This document shows, in pieces, positions 1 to 7,394 of a DNA stretch of 27,476 nt. The translations under genes and the position numbers were made by a program. Under the pieces are notes generated by a model. That model was not told where the DNA came from, searched no databases, and worked only from the letters and a program-made list of their open reading frames with translations. Location of the stretch: contig JBPCIX010000051.1 of the NCBI GenBank assembly GCA_051005875.1, forward strand, positions 1 to 27,476. The letters run 5' to 3'. Source of the stretch: JBPCIX01 sp051005875. Lineage in GTDB: Bacteria > Actinomycetota > CADDZG01 > JAHWKV01. Positions within the stretch are counted from its first letter, which is position 1. Each line of letters opens with the position of its first letter.

Positions 1-146
1 CCCGGCCCCCAGGCTCGTTCCGCCTCAATTTTGTGGAGGCCCCACTGCTGATTGAATAAGGGGTCGTTCGAAGCCAGGGCGGGCAATATTGCCATCGCCG
101 CTAAAACCGGTGCAAGAAAAATCGCCGCGCGCCATCCCCGATACAT
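1..146 (-). CDS. Secreted subtilisin-like (S8) serine protease, N-terminal part only
   Basis: The minus-strand frame is open from an ATG at 146 to the window edge, giving 48 residues. Residues 1-25 form a signal peptide: a short basic start (MYRGWR), a hydrophobic Ala/Leu/Ile core and an Ala-Leu-Ala cleavage site. The mature start, NDPLFNQQWGLHKI followed by Glu-Ala-Glu-Arg-Ala-Trp, matches the stretch that opens the catalytic domain of many secreted subtilases (NDP-x-x-x-x-QWGL-x-x-I-x-A-x-x-AW). The Asp/His/Ser triad would lie beyond the window and is not seen. An in-frame TAG sits directly before the ATG, so this is the earliest possible start. No clear Shine-Dalgarno is present. It lies downstream of atpC on the same strand, separated by a MITE-like element and a 20-bp tandem repeat, so it probably has its own promoter. 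The family call is fairly firm; the remaining domains are unknown. Confidence 0.72.
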   Translation of the reverse strand, partial: MYRGWRAAIFLAPVLAAMAILPALASNDPLFNQQWGLHKIEAERAWGP

Positions 147-154
147 CTACCCAG

Positions 155-194
155 TATGCGCCGGGTGCGAACCCTATGCGCCGGGTGAGAACCC
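155..194. repeat. Two tandem 20-bp units upstream of the protease gene
   Basis: TATGCGCCGGGTGCGAACCC (155-174) is followed immediately by TATGCGCCGGGTGAGAACCC (175-194), one mismatch in 20. On the minus strand the pair ends 8 bases before the protease ATG. Each unit contains, on that strand, an inverted GGGTT/ACCC-like core and a CATA. The unit junction reads CATAGGGT, which would fit a TANNNT -10 element. This may be a duplicated promoter or operator, or a simple tandem duplication. Confidence 0.8.
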
Positions 195-371
195 TAGTGC
201 GGTGTCCCGTAAATAGCGTTGCAGTCAGGGCGTCCCTGCGCCCCGAGCGCAAGGCGCGACGAGCGCCGCGTACCTAAAGTACGCAAGCGAAGAGGCGAAG
301 CCGATCGCAACACCGCGATCGGGGATGCAGGGGCGTTCTGATGTGACGATTATTTGCGGGACGCTGCACTA
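195..371. mobile_element. MITE-like element with imperfect terminal inverted repeats
   Basis: The left end begins TAGTGCGGTGTCCCGTAAATA. The reverse complement of the right end begins TAGTGCAGCGTCCCGCAAATA: 18 of the first 21 positions match, and the similarity continues inward to about 50 bp with small gaps (shared TCAG, CCCTGC and CCCCGA blocks). The 177-bp interior has no plausible gene. It holds nested palindromes: GGCGC/GCGCC around 253-267, GCGTAC/GTACGC at 268-284 and CCGATCGC/GCGATCGG at 301-322. This is the layout of a non-autonomous, hairpin-rich transposable repeat. The outermost TAG of the right end is the stop codon of atpC. No convincing target-site duplication is visible beyond a possible TA. 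The folds could also end transcription of the ATP synthase operon. Confidence 0.62.
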
Positions 372-650
372 AGTGGACGCTGCGGCCGGGGCGGTCTCGG
401 GGACCGCTTCTTCCGCGAGGATGATCGCTTTGTTGTCCTTTACGGTCATGAACCCGCCGCCGATCTGAAAGAACGACTCGGCGCCCCCAGCATCCCGAAC
501 CTTCGTCTCGCAAGCCACAAGCTGCGCCAGGATCGGGGTATGGCCGGTCAGGATGCCGATCTCGCCCTCGACGGTTTTGGTTCGCAAGAACTCGACATCA
601 CCCTCGAAAAGGCTCTCCTCAGGCGAAACAATGTCGAGGTGAAAAGCCAA
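369..650 (-). CDS. atpC: F1Fo ATP synthase epsilon subunit, short form
   Basis: Epsilon is part of the central rotor stalk of F1 and couples gamma to the c-ring. The 93 residues cover the N-terminal beta-sandwich (LDIVSPEESLFEGDVEFL, then GEIGILTGHTPILAQL) and stop in an Ala/Pro-rich tail at AAAST. The C-terminal helical hairpin of full-length (about 120-140 residue) epsilon proteins, which inhibits ATP hydrolysis in many bacteria, is absent. The start is TTG at 650, one base after the atpD stop and 8 bases after GAGGA. The stop codon TAG lies inside the terminal repeat of the MITE-like element, so the short length may come from insertion or be native, since short epsilons exist in some Actinobacteria. 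It is the last gene of the ATP synthase operon. Confidence 0.9.
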   Translation of the reverse strand: MAFHLDIVSPEESLFEGDVEFLRTKTVEGEIGILTGHTPILAQLVACETKVRDAGGAESFFQIGGGFMTVKDNKAIILAEEAVPETAPAAAST

Positions 651-651
651 A

Positions 652-2112
652 CTATGAATCCTCGAGTTTCTTGGCCTTTTCTATCGCCTGGTCGATGCCA
701 CCGACCATATAGAAGGCCTGCTCCGGCAGGTGGTCAACTTCGCCGTCGGTGATCATCTTGAATCCACGGATTGTCTCTTCGACCGGCACGGTCACTCCGG
801 GAATTCCGGTGAAGACCTCGCCTACGTAGAACGGCTGCGAGAGGAACTTCTGAATTTTTCTGGCCCGGAAAACATCGAGCTTGTCTTCTTCGGAAAGCTC
901 GTCGATGCCGAGGATGGCGATGATGTCCTGCAGGTCCTTGTAGCGCTGCAGGATTCGCTTGACTTCGTTGGCCACCGCATAGTGCTCGGCCCCCACGTAC
1001 CTTGCGTCTAGAACTCGCGAGAACGAAGCAAGCGGATCGACCGCCGGGTAGATACCCAGGGCGAAAATATCCCGAGACAAAGCAGTGAAAGCGTCAAGGT
1101 GGGCAAAGGTCGAGTGCGGCGCCGGGTCGGTATAGTCGTCGGCCGGGACGTAAATCGCCTGAATCGACGTAATTGAGCGGCCTCTGGTGGAAGTGATGCG
1201 CTCTTGCATTGCGCCCATTTCGTCGGCCAGGGTCGGCTGGTATCCCACAGCTGAGGGCATCCGGCCCAGTAACGTCGACACCTCGGAGCCTGCCTGAACG
1301 AAACGAAAGATATTGTCGATGAACACCAGAACGTCACGGCGCTCCACGTCACGAAAATACTCGGCCATTGTTAGGGCCGTGTTGGCAACCCTGAGGCGCA
1401 CGCCGGGCGGCTCATCCATCTGACCGAACACGAGGGCCGCCTTGGAGATAACCGCCTCGCCGGCCTCGTTCAGCTCCAACCACAGGTCGTTGCCTTCTCG
1501 GGTCCGCTCGCCCACGCCTGCGAACACCGAGTATCCGCCGTGCTCGGCGGCGATCCGATAGATCATCTCTTTGATCAAAACGGTCTTGCCCGTGCCCGCG
1601 CCGCCCAACAGACCGATCTTGCCACCTGCCACATAAGGCTCAAGAAGATCGACGACCTTGATGCCGGTCTTCAGCATCTCGGTTTTTGATTCCAGCTCCT
1701 CGAACGGCGGAGGGGACCGATGTATCGACCAGCGCTCGGTGATGTCGAGCTGGTCTTCGGCAACATCAAGGGGCTTGCCGAGCACGTTGAAGACGTGGCC
1801 GAGAGTCGCAGGCCCGACGGGGACCGTTATAGGGCCGCCGGTGTTGCGCACCCTTGCGCCGCGCTCCAGCCCGTCGGCCGGCGCCATGCAAATTGCTCGG
1901 ACAATCGAATGGCCCACGTGGCCGGCGACTTCGGCAACCAGCTCATCCTTCTTGCCCCCGAACTCACGCTCGATCAGAAGGGCGAAGTAGATGTCGGGCA
2001 GGGCATCGGGGGCGAACTCGACGTCGACAACCGGACCAATAACCGACACAACCCGCCCGTCCGCCTGCTTGGCCTGCCCCTGCTGTTGAACCTGCTCTTC
2101 GGTCACTGCCAT
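652..2112 (-). CDS. atpD: F1Fo ATP synthase catalytic beta subunit
   Basis: Beta carries the catalytic nucleotide sites of F1. Of 486 residues, the nucleotide-binding domain shows a P-loop GGAGTGKT (170-177), the GERTREG loop with the catalytic-Glu position (about 202), Walker B DVLVFIDN (260-267) and the DELSEED lever (404-410). The start ATG at 2112 has an excellent AGGAGG five bases upstream. The actinobacterial signature DPLAS is present. Several positions deviate from near-universal family sequence: the P-loop is normally GGAGVGKT, and the stretch normally reading FAHLDATT is FAHLDAFT. The frame is intact and the gene is surrounded by intact partners, so I read it as functional. An N-terminal Gln-rich extension of about 15 residues precedes the beta-barrel. 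Confidence 0.97.
   Translation of the reverse strand: MAVTEEQVQQQGQAKQADGRVVSVIGPVVDVEFAPDALPDIYFALLIEREFGGKKDELVAEVAGHVGHSIVRAICMAPADGLERGARVRNTGGPITVPVGPATLGHVFNVLGKPLDVAEDQLDITERWSIHRSPPPFEELESKTEMLKTGIKVVDLLEPYVAGGKIGLLGGAGTGKTVLIKEMIYRIAAEHGGYSVFAGVGERTREGNDLWLELNEAGEAVISKAALVFGQMDEPPGVRLRVANTALTMAEYFRDVERRDVLVFIDNIFRFVQAGSEVSTLLGRMPSAVGYQPTLADEMGAMQERITSTRGRSITSIQAIYVPADDYTDPAPHSTFAHLDAFTALSRDIFALGIYPAVDPLASFSRVLDARYVGAEHYAVANEVKRILQRYKDLQDIIAILGIDELSEEDKLDVFRARKIQKFLSQPFYVGEVFTGIPGVTVPVEETIRGFKMITDGEVDHLPEQAFYMVGGIDQAIEKAKKLEDS
659..663 (-). promoter_or_regulatory. Ribosome binding site supporting the TTG start of atpC
   Basis: GAGGA on the minus strand lies inside the last codons of atpD, 8 bases before TTG at 650. 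No ATG or GTG is usable at this position, so this site decides the start. Confidence 0.55.
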
Positions 2113-2142
2113 TTCTTCCTCCTGAATAAAAGTCTTGGGCGC

Positions 2143-3021
2143 TTATGCGGTTCGAAGCGCTTCGGTTGCGCCGACAATATCGGCGATTTCGTTTGTAATT
2201 TCGGACTGGCGAGCCTTGTTGGCCTTCAATTGGTAAAGCTTGATCAGCTCTTCAGCCTTATCGGTTGCACTCTTCATCGCCCGCATGCGGGCGGCGTGCT
2301 CTGAAGTCGAGGACTCCAGCAACGCCGAGAAAACTTTGATCTCAACGTACCGAGGGAGCAAGGCCTCCAAAAGAGCATCGGGCTCGGGTTCGAATTCAAA
2401 TGACGCTCCCTGACTTGTCGCCTCGGCGGGGGCTTCTTCAGAGCGAGGCACGGGAAGGATCTGCGTGACCCGCGCACGCTGAACTCCGACTGAAACGAAA
2501 TCCGTGTAAGCCACCAGGACTTTGTCGAGATCACCCGAGATGTATTCGGCGATGATGGACTCTGCAATTTTCTTCGCATCCGTATACCCCGGCGCGTCTG
2601 ATAAACCTGAAAACTCGTGAGCCACCTGGACTTTGCGGAACTTAAAAAACCCTGCACCTTTTCGACCGACCGCAGTAATCCTGACCTCGGCGCCCGCGTC
2701 GCGCTCCCTGGCGGCCGCCCGCTGCGCCTCGCGAAGCACATTCGAGTTGTAGGCGCCTGCAAGCCCGCGGTCCCCGGTTACTGCGATAACGCCAACATGG
2801 CGAACCTCGGGCCGCTCCGAAAGAAGCGGCGAAGACTTTGATTCGCTCGCCAGCATTTCGATCATTTCACCGATAGCTTGAGAAAACGGCCGCGACCGCT
2901 CGGTGCGAGCCTGAGCTTTGTGGATGCGGCTTGCGGAAATCAACTGCATGGCATTCGTGATCTTCTTAGTTGACTCGACGGTCTTTATCCGTCGTCGAAT
3001 ATCCCGCGCCTTCTCCGCCAT
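2143..3021 (-). CDS. atpG: F1Fo ATP synthase gamma subunit
   Basis: Gamma is the rotating shaft inside the alpha3beta3 ring. The 292 residues begin with the conserved N-terminal helix (RDIRRRIKTVESTKKITNAM) and end with the C-terminal helix containing MKSATDKAEELI and ARQSEITNEI. Both helices pack into the coiled-coil axle. The central Rossmann-like part includes VIAVTGDRGLAGAYN. An acidic insert near residues 200-215 (EEAPAEATSQG, FEFEPEPDALLE) is typical of actinobacterial gamma proteins. The start ATG at 3021 lies three bases after the atpA stop, so it is translated from the same message. Confidence 0.97.
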   Translation of the reverse strand: MAEKARDIRRRIKTVESTKKITNAMQLISASRIHKAQARTERSRPFSQAIGEMIEMLASESKSSPLLSERPEVRHVGVIAVTGDRGLAGAYNSNVLREAQRAAARERDAGAEVRITAVGRKGAGFFKFRKVQVAHEFSGLSDAPGYTDAKKIAESIIAEYISGDLDKVLVAYTDFVSVGVQRARVTQILPVPRSEEAPAEATSQGASFEFEPEPDALLEALLPRYVEIKVFSALLESSTSEHAARMRAMKSATDKAEELIKLYQLKANKARQSEITNEIADIVGATEALRTA

Positions 3022-3024
3022 CTG

Positions 3025-4593
3025 CTATGGGCTCTTGCTCGGAGTTTGGTCGTCCGTCGAGAATGTTTGCTTGAAGTCTTCGATTGCTTTTTTAAGGGCG
3101 GTCTCGATGTCCTCAGGGAAATCGCCTTTTGTCCTTAGGTGCTCGTACACCCCAGGCGCTTGCGTGCCGACGAACTGAAGCATTTGCTCGTCGAACTCGC
3201 CGATGCGGTTCACCGGAATATCGTCCAGGTAGCCAGCAGTACCGGCATAAAGCGATACAGCCTGCTGTTCGACCGGGACCGGCGAGAACTGCGGCTGCTT
3301 CAGCAGCTCGGTAAGCCGCTCGCCACGAGCAAGCTGCCGCTGCGAAGCTTTGTCAAGGTCGGATCCAAACCCTGCGAAGGCCGCCAGCTCGCGGTACTGG
3401 GCCAGGTCGATCTTTAACGGACCGGCAATCTTTTTCATTGCCTTGATCTGAGCTGCGCCGCCCACCCGGGAAACGCTGGTGCCCACATTAATGGCCGGGC
3501 GGATCCCCTGGTAGAAAAGGTCGGTTTCGAAGAAGATCTGGCCGTCCGTAATTGAAATAACGTTAGTAGGAATATAGGCGGAGAGGTCGCCTTCTTTGGT
3601 TTCGATGACCGGAAGAGCCGTCATTGAGCCGCCGCCCTTTTCGTCGGAAAGCTTTGCCCCCCGCTCCAACAGCCGTGAGTGCAGGTAGAAGACGTCGCCG
3701 GGGAATGCCTCGCGGCCCGGCGGCCGCCGTAGCAGCAGAGAAATCTCTCGGTAGGCGTCGGCTTGCTTCGAAAGGTCGTCGTAAACAATCAGGACGTGCT
3801 CGCCCTTGTACATCCAGTACTGCCCGATCGCGCAACCGGTATAAGGGGCCACGAACTTGAATGGGCTCGGCCATGCAGCCGGAGCGTTTACCACGCACGT
3901 GTATTCCATGGCGCCCGCTTCAGTCAGAGCGTTAACAACCTCGGCCACGGTTGAATTCTTTTGCCCGATCGCGACGTAGATGCATTTCACTGCCTTGTCG
4001 GTACCCCAATGCTCCTTCTGGTTGATGATCGTGTCGATGGCAACCGCGGTCTTGCCGGTCTGCCGGTCGCCGATCAAGAGCTCGCGCTGGCCCCGGCCGA
4101 TGGGGGTCATGCCGTCGATAGCCTTGATTCCGGTCTGCATTGGCTCGGTAACGGGCTGGCGGTCGATTACCGAGGGCGCCTGCAGTTCCAGCTCTCGCTC
4201 GCCGTCGAGCCTTGTTTTGTCGAGGGCGCCATGGCCGTCGAGCGGTTTGCCCAATGCGTCCACAACTCTGCCCAAATACGCGTCGCCCACCGGCACCGAA
4301 AGAACGCGCTTAGTCTGCTTAACCGGCATCCCCTCAGCGACTTTGTCCTGATCGCCCAAAATGACGACACCGATCTGATCCTCCTCAAGGTTCAATGCGA
4401 TGCCGATGATGCCGCCTGGGAATTCCAGCATCTCGTTGGCCATTGTTGAGGGGAGTCCGCTGACCCTGGCAATTCCGTCACCTGCGTCAACCACCCGGCC
4501 CACCTCTTCGGTAATCGTTTCGGGCTTGAAATCGGAAATAAGCTTTTCAAGGGCCTGCTGGATTTCTTGCGGTTTTAGAGTTAAATCAGCCAT
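3025..4593 (-). CDS. atpA: F1Fo ATP synthase alpha subunit
   Basis: Alpha forms the non-catalytic nucleotide sites of F1 and supplies the arginine finger to beta. Its 522 residues include the P-loop GDRQTGKT (175-182), the Walker B region VLIVYDDLSKQADAYRE, the GVSTSVSRVGGAAQ-type segment with the arginine-finger neighbourhood (here NVGTSVSRVGGAAQ), and the C-terminal helical domain. The segment commonly AFAQFGSDLD reads AFAGFGSDLD here. The start ATG at 4593 follows the atpH stop by three bases. Length and domain order are standard, with no sign of damage. Confidence 0.97.
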   Translation of the reverse strand: MADLTLKPQEIQQALEKLISDFKPETITEEVGRVVDAGDGIARVSGLPSTMANEMLEFPGGIIGIALNLEEDQIGVVILGDQDKVAEGMPVKQTKRVLSVPVGDAYLGRVVDALGKPLDGHGALDKTRLDGERELELQAPSVIDRQPVTEPMQTGIKAIDGMTPIGRGQRELLIGDRQTGKTAVAIDTIINQKEHWGTDKAVKCIYVAIGQKNSTVAEVVNALTEAGAMEYTCVVNAPAAWPSPFKFVAPYTGCAIGQYWMYKGEHVLIVYDDLSKQADAYREISLLLRRPPGREAFPGDVFYLHSRLLERGAKLSDEKGGGSMTALPVIETKEGDLSAYIPTNVISITDGQIFFETDLFYQGIRPAINVGTSVSRVGGAAQIKAMKKIAGPLKIDLAQYRELAAFAGFGSDLDKASQRQLARGERLTELLKQPQFSPVPVEQQAVSLYAGTAGYLDDIPVNRIGEFDEQMLQFVGTQAPGVYEHLRTKGDFPEDIETALKKAIEDFKQTFSTDDQTPSKSP

Positions 4594-4596
4594 TTT

Positions 4597-5136
4597 CTAA
4601 TGCGCTCCCAAATGTTGTTTGAGCAATTCGAACTTATGAGCGACACTGCCGTCGATAACAACGTCGCCGACCTGGGCAACGACCCCGCCAACAATGGTCG
4701 CGTCGACCACCACCTTCACCGTCACCTGCTTACCGATAGCCGCCCCAAGAGCCTGCTCAAGCCGGCGGGCCTGCTCGGCGTCCAAGGGGACTGCGCTTCG
4801 CACAACGCCAATCTCTTTGTTAGATTCTTCTTCAGCAATCCTGGCCAGCTCATCCGATATTTCGACCAGATCGCGAGACCGGCCCTGCCCGATTATGAAT
4901 TTCAGTATGTTGAGTGTGTGGGGAGAAACCCGGCTGCCCAATAGGTCCGAGAGCAGCTTCTCCTTGCCTGTAAGCGGAACCGCGATGTCGGTCAGAGTTT
5001 GGCGCAGCTCGTGCTCGGTCTCCAGGGTCCTCGCGATTCGAAATAGCTCATCGGCCACCCTGGTGATGTCGCCCTCGGCTTTGGCAATCTCAAATAGAGC
5101 CTTGGCATAGCCGATCGTTTTTGGATCTTTGTTCAC
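4597..5136 (-). CDS. atpH: F1Fo ATP synthase delta subunit
   Basis: Delta (OSCP-like) joins the peripheral stalk to the top of F1. The 179 residues show the N-terminal helical bundle (IGYAKALFEIAKAEGDI), the LLSDLLG and LNILKFIIGQGR segments, and a C-terminal region ending in GDVVIDGSVAHKFELL, which matches the conserved GxxxxDxS-x-x-x-x-L family ending. It begins at 5136 and overlaps the last four bases of atpF, indicating translational coupling. Order and length are normal for a separate delta; there is no b-delta fusion of the mycobacterial type here. Confidence 0.95.
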   Translation of the reverse strand: MNKDPKTIGYAKALFEIAKAEGDITRVADELFRIARTLETEHELRQTLTDIAVPLTGKEKLLSDLLGSRVSPHTLNILKFIIGQGRSRDLVEISDELARIAEEESNKEIGVVRSAVPLDAEQARRLEQALGAAIGKQVTVKVVVDATIVGGVVAQVGDVVIDGSVAHKFELLKQHLGAH

Positions 5137-5672
5137 GAGGGGCTCGTCGCCCCTTGCTTGGAAAGGTCGGCGATGAATGAGTCGACCAGTGCCTGATGAG
5201 ATTGGGGATTCAGTTCCTTTTCAACTATCTTCGAGGCAAGCTCAACGGCCATTTGTCCAATATCGGACTTCAGCTCCGAAACAGTCCGTTCGCGCTCTGC
5301 ATCGAGTTCGCGAATCGCCTTTTGAACGACCTCTTGGGCTTCTTGCTCGCCTTTTGCGAGTGTCTCCTTTGCGGCTGCCTCCGCTGACTGCTTAATCTGC
5401 GCGGCGATTTGGCCTGCTTCCTGGCGAGCTTGCGAAAGCTGGGCGTTTACCTGCTCGCGCAACTGCTCCGCCTCGGCTTTGGCAGCCTCGGCCTGCTCGA
5501 GGTCGCCCTTTATCTTTTGCTCCCGGTCTGCCAGGGACTCCTGGAGCTTGGGGAAGACCTTGGTGGCAAGAAAGTACAGCACGACCAAAAAAGCAAGGGT
5601 CGTCCAAACGTAAAGGCCAGTCTGTACCGAAAGCGGATTGAATCCGCCCCCCTCCTCCGCGGCGAATATCAC
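5133..5672 (-). CDS. atpF: F1Fo ATP synthase b subunit
   Basis: This is the membrane-anchored peripheral-stalk subunit. The 179 residues comprise a short Gly-rich lead, one membrane segment (about residues 20-38, YVWTTLAFLVVLYFLATKVF) and a long charged, Ala/Glu/Gln-rich coiled coil (about 45-160) that dimerises along the stalk. It starts at GTG 5672, overlapping the atpE stop in a GTGA junction without its own strong ribosome binding site, so it is probably translated by coupling. It overlaps atpH at its end. Confidence 0.95.
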   Translation of the reverse strand: MIFAAEEGGGFNPLSVQTGLYVWTTLAFLVVLYFLATKVFPKLQESLADREQKIKGDLEQAEAAKAEAEQLREQVNAQLSQARQEAGQIAAQIKQSAEAAAKETLAKGEQEAQEVVQKAIRELDAERERTVSELKSDIGQMAVELASKIVEKELNPQSHQALVDSFIADLSKQGATSPS

Positions 5673-5935
5673 AGGACGAAGAGCAAGAGAATCGTTACGA
5701 CGAAGGCGTAGAGCACCTGCGCCTCAGCGAGTGCGAACCCAAGGAACATGAGTCCCTGAAGTGTCGCTCTTGATTCCGGCTGGCGCCCAATTCCCTCGAT
5801 GCCTTTCGACCACAAAATGCCGATGCCGATGGCCCCCCCGCCGGCGCCAAGACCGATGGCCAAGCCACCGCCCAAAAGCGCCAATGCTTTGTCAGTCAGC
5901 CCGGTAACGGCCTCTTGCGCTAAAAATAAATCCAA
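5669..5935 (-). CDS. atpE: F1Fo ATP synthase c-ring subunit
   Basis: The 88-residue proteolipid forms the rotor ring of Fo. Two membrane helices are visible: a Gly-rich helix 1 (GGGLAIGLGAGGGAIGIG, about 22-39) and helix 2 (about 62-86). They are joined by the polar loop RQPE (51-54) that contacts gamma/epsilon. The ion-carrying carboxylate is Glu71 in GFALAEAQVLY. It is followed by Ala, not the Ser/Thr typical of Na+-binding rings, which suggests proton coupling. The start is TTG at 5935 with a strong AAGGAGGG just upstream. An N-terminal stretch of about 14 residues precedes helix 1. Confidence 0.96.
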   Translation of the reverse strand: MDLFLAQEAVTGLTDKALALLGGGLAIGLGAGGGAIGIGILWSKGIEGIGRQPESRATLQGLMFLGFALAEAQVLYAFVVTILLLFVL

Positions 5936-5939
5936 CGAA

Positions 5940-5947
5940 CCCTCCTT
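5940..5947 (-). promoter_or_regulatory. Strong ribosome binding site for the TTG-started atpE
   Basis: AAGGAGGG on the minus strand lies 4 bases before TTG 5935. It is the most consensus-like site in the Fo part of the operon, which fits the high copy number of subunit c per complex. Confidence 0.7.
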
Positions 5948-5961
5948 AGTTTAGTGACAGA

Positions 5962-6771
5962 TTAGTGACCCGGATGCAACGAGTCGTTGATGTAGATCGT
6001 AGTTAAAAACGCGAATATCACGGCCTGGATGAATGCAACGAACAGCGCAAAGGCAGTGAAAACAACTTCCAGAAGCATGGCGATCGGAATCACCAACACG
6101 TGGCCGAACACAAACGAAGTGCCGACGAGAAAAATGAATCCGACAAAAATTAGCAAGATCACGTGGTCGGCAAGCATGTTGGCGAAAAGCCTGACGGCCA
6201 GCGAGAAGGGCCGGGCCAGCTGAGAGATCAACTCAATCGGCACCATCAGGATGAGAAGAGGCTTGGGGATATCCGGGGGAACCAGGGACTTCTTCCAGAA
6301 CGTAAAGACTCCGTGGCGGGCCATTCCGATGGCGATTGCCATCAGGTAAATCCCTACCGCCAGAGCTGCAGTCACGAAAATGTTCGACGTGGGCGTGAAT
6401 CCGATGTACGGAATGAGCCCAACCAGGTTCATGATCAAGATGAAGAAAAACACGGTGCCGATGAAGGGAAACCATGCCTTACCGTCGCTCGTATTCATGA
6501 CCGAATAGACGATGTTCTCTTTAACAAAGTCGATTCCCACTTCGATGGCGTTTTGAATGCCCTTGGGGACCAACTTTGGCTTCGAAGCCGCCATCCAGAA
6601 CAAGACGATGCAGCCAATCGCTGCCAGCCAGATATTGATTACGGCATTGGTGGGCGAAAGATCCACCCCGGCGATAATCCACTTTGGCGCCCACCCGTAG
6701 TGATGCGGCGAAAGGTGCTCGATTAGCTCCAGGAACGGCGACGGCTCTTCGGCAGCCGCAAAAATACTCAC
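5962..6771 (-). CDS. atpB: F1Fo ATP synthase a subunit
   Basis: Subunit a is the membrane stator that provides the two proton half-channels. The 269 residues contain about five to six hydrophobic segments. The essential arginine is Arg194 in LAVRLFANMLADH, preceded by IELISQLARPFS, as in the family. The C-terminal helix (FAFLTTIYINDSLHP) is conserved. The start is GTG at 6771, in a GTGA overlap with the end of the upstream AtpI-like gene. The first 20 residues are acidic and amphipathic rather than a signal sequence. Confidence 0.96.
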   Translation of the reverse strand: MSIFAAAEEPSPFLELIEHLSPHHYGWAPKWIIAGVDLSPTNAVINIWLAAIGCIVLFWMAASKPKLVPKGIQNAIEVGIDFVKENIVYSVMNTSDGKAWFPFIGTVFFFILIMNLVGLIPYIGFTPTSNIFVTAALAVGIYLMAIAIGMARHGVFTFWKKSLVPPDIPKPLLILMVPIELISQLARPFSLAVRLFANMLADHVILLIFVGFIFLVGTSFVFGHVLVIPIAMLLEVVFTAFALFVAFIQAVIFAFLTTIYINDSLHPGH

Positions 6772-7166
6772 GAGGTCACTTCTGCCTGGAAGGTCCGCCG
6801 GGCCCGGGGGATCTCCGTGATTAGCAAAATCGTAAATGTGGCAACGAAACTAAGCAGGTAGGCGACGGCAACGGGCCTTCCGGCCAGGTAGGCGGCAAGT
6901 CCGCCCAGAGCGGTCAACGTCAGCCGGATTGCCGCCCCTTTGGCGACCCGGGTGTCAAAAACGGCAGTGCGCGAAGCGACGCCCGAAAGATGGGACTTTA
7001 GGTACTGGACCACATACAGCGCTGCTGCCAACGAACCTCCCAGAGCGCCCAAGGAGCCCAGCAGGCCGGCCTTGCCATATGCAATCAAGGCGGCTACTGC
7101 CCCTATTGCCGCCCCACGGCCTACCAGCCTCTTCCAGGACGTTTCTACTTTGACTGTCTCTTCCAT
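6768..7166 (-). CDS. AtpI-like membrane protein of the ATP synthase operon
   Basis: This 132-residue protein has four hydrophobic segments (about 12-30, 34-52, 74-92, 97-114). It sits at the position of the small actinobacterial membrane protein before atpB (the Rv1303 position in Mycobacterium). Family members help Fo/c-ring assembly. I chose ATG 7166 (MEETVKVETSWKRL), because the longer frame from 7262 would run through the upstream small gene and reads as Arg/Cys-rich non-homologous sequence. The chosen start overlaps the preceding gene by 22 bases, with GAGG 11 bases upstream. Function rests mainly on topology and position. Confidence 0.75.
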   Translation of the reverse strand: MEETVKVETSWKRLVGRGAAIGAVAALIAYGKAGLLGSLGALGGSLAAALYVVQYLKSHLSGVASRTAVFDTRVAKGAAIRLTLTALGGLAAYLAGRPVAVAYLLSFVATFTILLITEIPRARRTFQAEVTS

Positions 7167-7369
7167 GTTCTGTAGAGCCTCATAATCCCGCCCGCGGCAC
7201 CCGCGAAGGCACCTAGAAACAAAAACAACGGACTGGTGTGGAATCCTTTGTCTGCCAGCCACCCCAGCCCCAACCCCACTCCGGTGGTAGCGACCAGTTC
7301 TGCCGACAGACCCATCGCCAAGCCATACCCCGAAAATGCAGTCAAATCGCGTTTCGGATCGCTGGGCAC
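7145..7369 (-). CDS. atpZ: AtpZ-like small membrane protein (F0F1-ATPase gene 1 family)
   Basis: The 74-residue protein has two hydrophobic helices (about 13-37 and 47-63) separated by a short loop (ADKGFHTSP) and a basic C-terminus (RLYRTWKRQ). The pattern GLGWLADKxF ... GAFAGAAGG is characteristic of AtpZ/ATPase_gene1 proteins, which are encoded at the head of ATP synthase operons and have been linked to Fo assembly and ion transport. The start is GTG 7369; a shorter ATG start at about residue 19 would remove the first part of helix 1. It is the first gene after the candidate operon promoter. Confidence 0.78.
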   Translation of the reverse strand: MPSDPKRDLTAFSGYGLAMGLSAELVATTGVGLGLGWLADKGFHTSPLFLFLGAFAGAAGGIMRLYRTWKRQSK

Positions 7370-7394
7370 AAGGAAAACTAACCGATGTGGACCG

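Noticed and set aside
155..194. tRNA T-arm-like GGGTTCGCACCC on the minus strand
   Set aside because: No acceptor, anticodon or D-arm can be formed. The similarity comes from the 20-bp tandem unit. I saw no tRNA or rRNA gene in the window.
1720..2304. Long plus-strand open frame opposite atpD
   Set aside because: It lies fully antisense to atpD and the start of atpG, shows no family motifs, and reflects codon bias of the real genes.
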